Source: JAIFWC01 sp035688135 (GTDB lineage Bacteria > Patescibacteriota > Saccharimonadia > Saccharimonadales > UBA10212). From it: a stretch of 5,319 nucleotides of DNA. Of the stretch, positions 4,647 to 5,319 are shown piece after piece; positions within the stretch are counted from its first letter, which is position 1, and each line of letters starts with the position of its first letter. Position numbers and translations under genes: made by a program. The stretch spans positions 1-5,319 of the forward strand of contig DASSNG010000057.1 in NCBI GenBank assembly GCA_035688135.1, read 5' to 3'. The notes below the pieces were generated by a model. That model had not been told where the DNA came from and did no database searches. It saw only the letters and a program-made list of their open reading frames with translations.

Positions 4647-4664
4647 TAGCGCTATTTGTTAGTG
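4626..4664 (-). terminator. Probable rho-independent terminator after the 46-codon gene
   Basis: On the minus strand CACTAA (4664-4659) pairs with TTAGTG (4637-4632), enclosing a perfect 12-bp palindrome, AATAGCGCTATT (4656-4645), and followed by six T's (4631-4626). The outer and inner stems are joined by unequal bulges (2 and 7 nt), so this is weaker than the tmRNA terminator. It ends the DedA/mini-protein transcript 28 nt after the stop codon at 4692. Confidence 0.6.
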
Positions 4665-4691
4665 GGCCTGCCGCCGCGGTGTCTTATCCGG

Positions 4692-4832
4692 CTAGCGCAT
4701 GTCGCTGATATAGTCTTCCAGCCGGCTCAGAATCTTATGATACGAGTGCTTATTGTCGTAGCGTTTCTTGGCCGCCAGGAACCCGGCGCCGGCCGCTGCC
4801 GTCATACCGGCTATCATAAATTTGCTCTTCAT
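4692..4832 (-). CDS. 46-residue single-helix membrane mini-protein, function unknown
   Basis: A short frame of 46 codons plus TAG. It begins MKSKFMIAGMTAAAGAGF, continues LAAKKRYDNKHSYHK and ends ILSRLEDYISDMR. A Lys-containing N-terminus is followed by one short hydrophobic, Ala/Gly-rich helix (about 5-21), then a basic stretch (KKRYDNKHSYHK) and a short amphipathic helix with acidic residues. The topology would put a basic tail inside, on the positive-inside rule. GGAGGG lies 6 nt before the ATG, an excellent ribosome site that random frames rarely have, and a terminator-like hairpin follows. It sits 77 nt after the DedA-family gene on the same strand and may be co-transcribed with it. I do not recognise a family. 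Confidence 0.75.
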   Translation of the reverse strand: MKSKFMIAGMTAAAGAGFLAAKKRYDNKHSYHKILSRLEDYISDMR

Positions 4833-4909
4833 ATACCGCCCTCCGATTAGCGTCTTTATGATAAGCCAAAGAAACTTCCGGCGCAGTCTGAAAAATCACA
4901 ATCAAACGG

Positions 4910-5319
4910 TCAGGATTTCTGTCTTTTGCGCAAATAGGGAATCGCTACCGGCAGCGCCGAAAGTATGATAATGACGAAGATGACCGGCAGCAAGTATTTG
5001 TCGATGTTATGGACATGCCGGCCCAAGGTGTAGCCCAGAAGCGGCAGCAGGATACCCCACAGCAGCCCGCCTAGGGCGTTGAACGTTAAGAAAATCCGGT
5101 AAGACATCCGGCCGATCCCCGCGGCGATAGGTACGAAAGTGCGGACCGCCGGGATGAACCGCGCCAGTATTAAAGACTGCGGCCCTTCTTTTACGAAGAA
5201 TTCATGGGCTTCCTGGACGCGTTTAGGCGAGAACCAAAAGGATTTGGGGCGGCTAAATAGCGCAGGGCCGAAGAGTTTACCCGTATAATAACCGGCGCTA
5301 TTGCCCAGGATGGCGGCCG
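4910..5319 (-). CDS. DedA-family (SNARE-associated / VTT domain) membrane protein, C-terminal 135 residues; start lies beyond the right edge
   Basis: DedA proteins are polytopic inner-membrane proteins; members have been linked to flipping or recycling of lipid carriers such as undecaprenyl phosphate and phosphatidylethanolamine, and to proton-coupled homeostasis. In the visible fragment, GNSAGYYTGKLFG (5-17) is the family's re-entrant region pattern. LARFIPAVRTFVPIAAG (51-67) contains the paired arginines six residues apart that are essential in studied members. NALGGLLWGILLPLLGYTLG (80-99) is the next conserved helix, and a last membrane helix spans about 108-127 before the basic tail YLRKRQKS. 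The acidic residues needed for function in the N-terminal half lie outside the window. The frame is open across the right edge; ATG 5107 is internal. The stop TGA is 77 nt before the 46-residue mini-protein gene; those 77 nt hold no recognisable terminator. Confidence 0.93.
   Translation of the reverse strand, partial: AAILGNSAGYYTGKLFGPALFSRPKSFWFSPKRVQEAHEFFVKEGPQSLILARFIPAVRTFVPIAAGIGRMSYRIFLTFNALGGLLWGILLPLLGYTLGRHVHNIDKYLLPVIFVIIILSALPVAIPYLRKRQKS

Noticed and set aside
4656..4968. Two plus-strand frames (4656-4850 and 4768-4968) opposite the mini-protein and the DedA end
   Set aside because: No ribosome site or family resemblance; they lie antisense to a minus-strand gene that has an excellent Shine-Dalgarno sequence.
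1..5319. Mobile element, CRISPR array, toxin-antitoxin pair or defence system
   Set aside because: No transposase, integrase, regularly spaced repeat, or recognised toxin or defence domain is present. The region near ssrA, a common integration site, shows no integrase or duplicated tmRNA 3' end.

Overview
The window looks like chromosomal DNA from a small-genome bacterium, most likely of the Patescibacteria/CPR group and possibly Saccharibacteria. This is inferred from four things: a short secreted Cys-x75-Cys helical protein next to a pilin-like 89-aa protein, very compact intergenic spaces, a divergent tmRNA, and GC content that looks a little above half. UGA is used as a stop (for example at 1351-1353 and 4910-4912) and Trp is TGG, so the standard code fits. 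I see no insertion sequence, CRISPR array, tRNA, rRNA, integrase or attachment site.

Left part, plus strand (2-1833): the 3' end of rsmA (16S rRNA dimethyladenosine transferase), then a secreted helical protein with an (N/D)-S-T repeat linker, then a small single-helix membrane protein in the same apparent transcription unit. Next comes a MarR-type regulator whose promoter is overlapped by an 8-bp inverted repeat, the likely autoregulatory operator.

Middle (1878-4088): a minus-strand HAD-superfamily phosphatase resembling YqeG/Gep4, divergent from a plus-strand PhnB-like VOC protein. The VOC gene converges on a membrane-anchored family-3 glycoside hydrolase, and their stop codons overlap by 3 nt (4-nt motif CTAA at 2889-2892). 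The hydrolase keeps the nucleophile region of NagZ-type enzymes but lacks the usual Asp-Ser-His acid/base motif.

Right part, all minus strand (4128-5319): the 3' half of a DedA-family membrane protein, a 46-codon membrane mini-protein with a strong Shine-Dalgarno sequence, a hairpin terminator, and then a complete ssrA (tmRNA) gene with its own promoter, encoded CCA and rho-independent terminator. The tmRNA tag frame is unusually long (25 codons or more) and ends VAIAA.

No multi-gene novel system stands out. The most interesting items are the divergent tmRNA (long tag, odd T-loop), the unannotated 46-aa protein, the GH3 enzyme with a replaced acid/base motif, and a possible split between leaderless and strongly Shine-Dalgarno-led genes.
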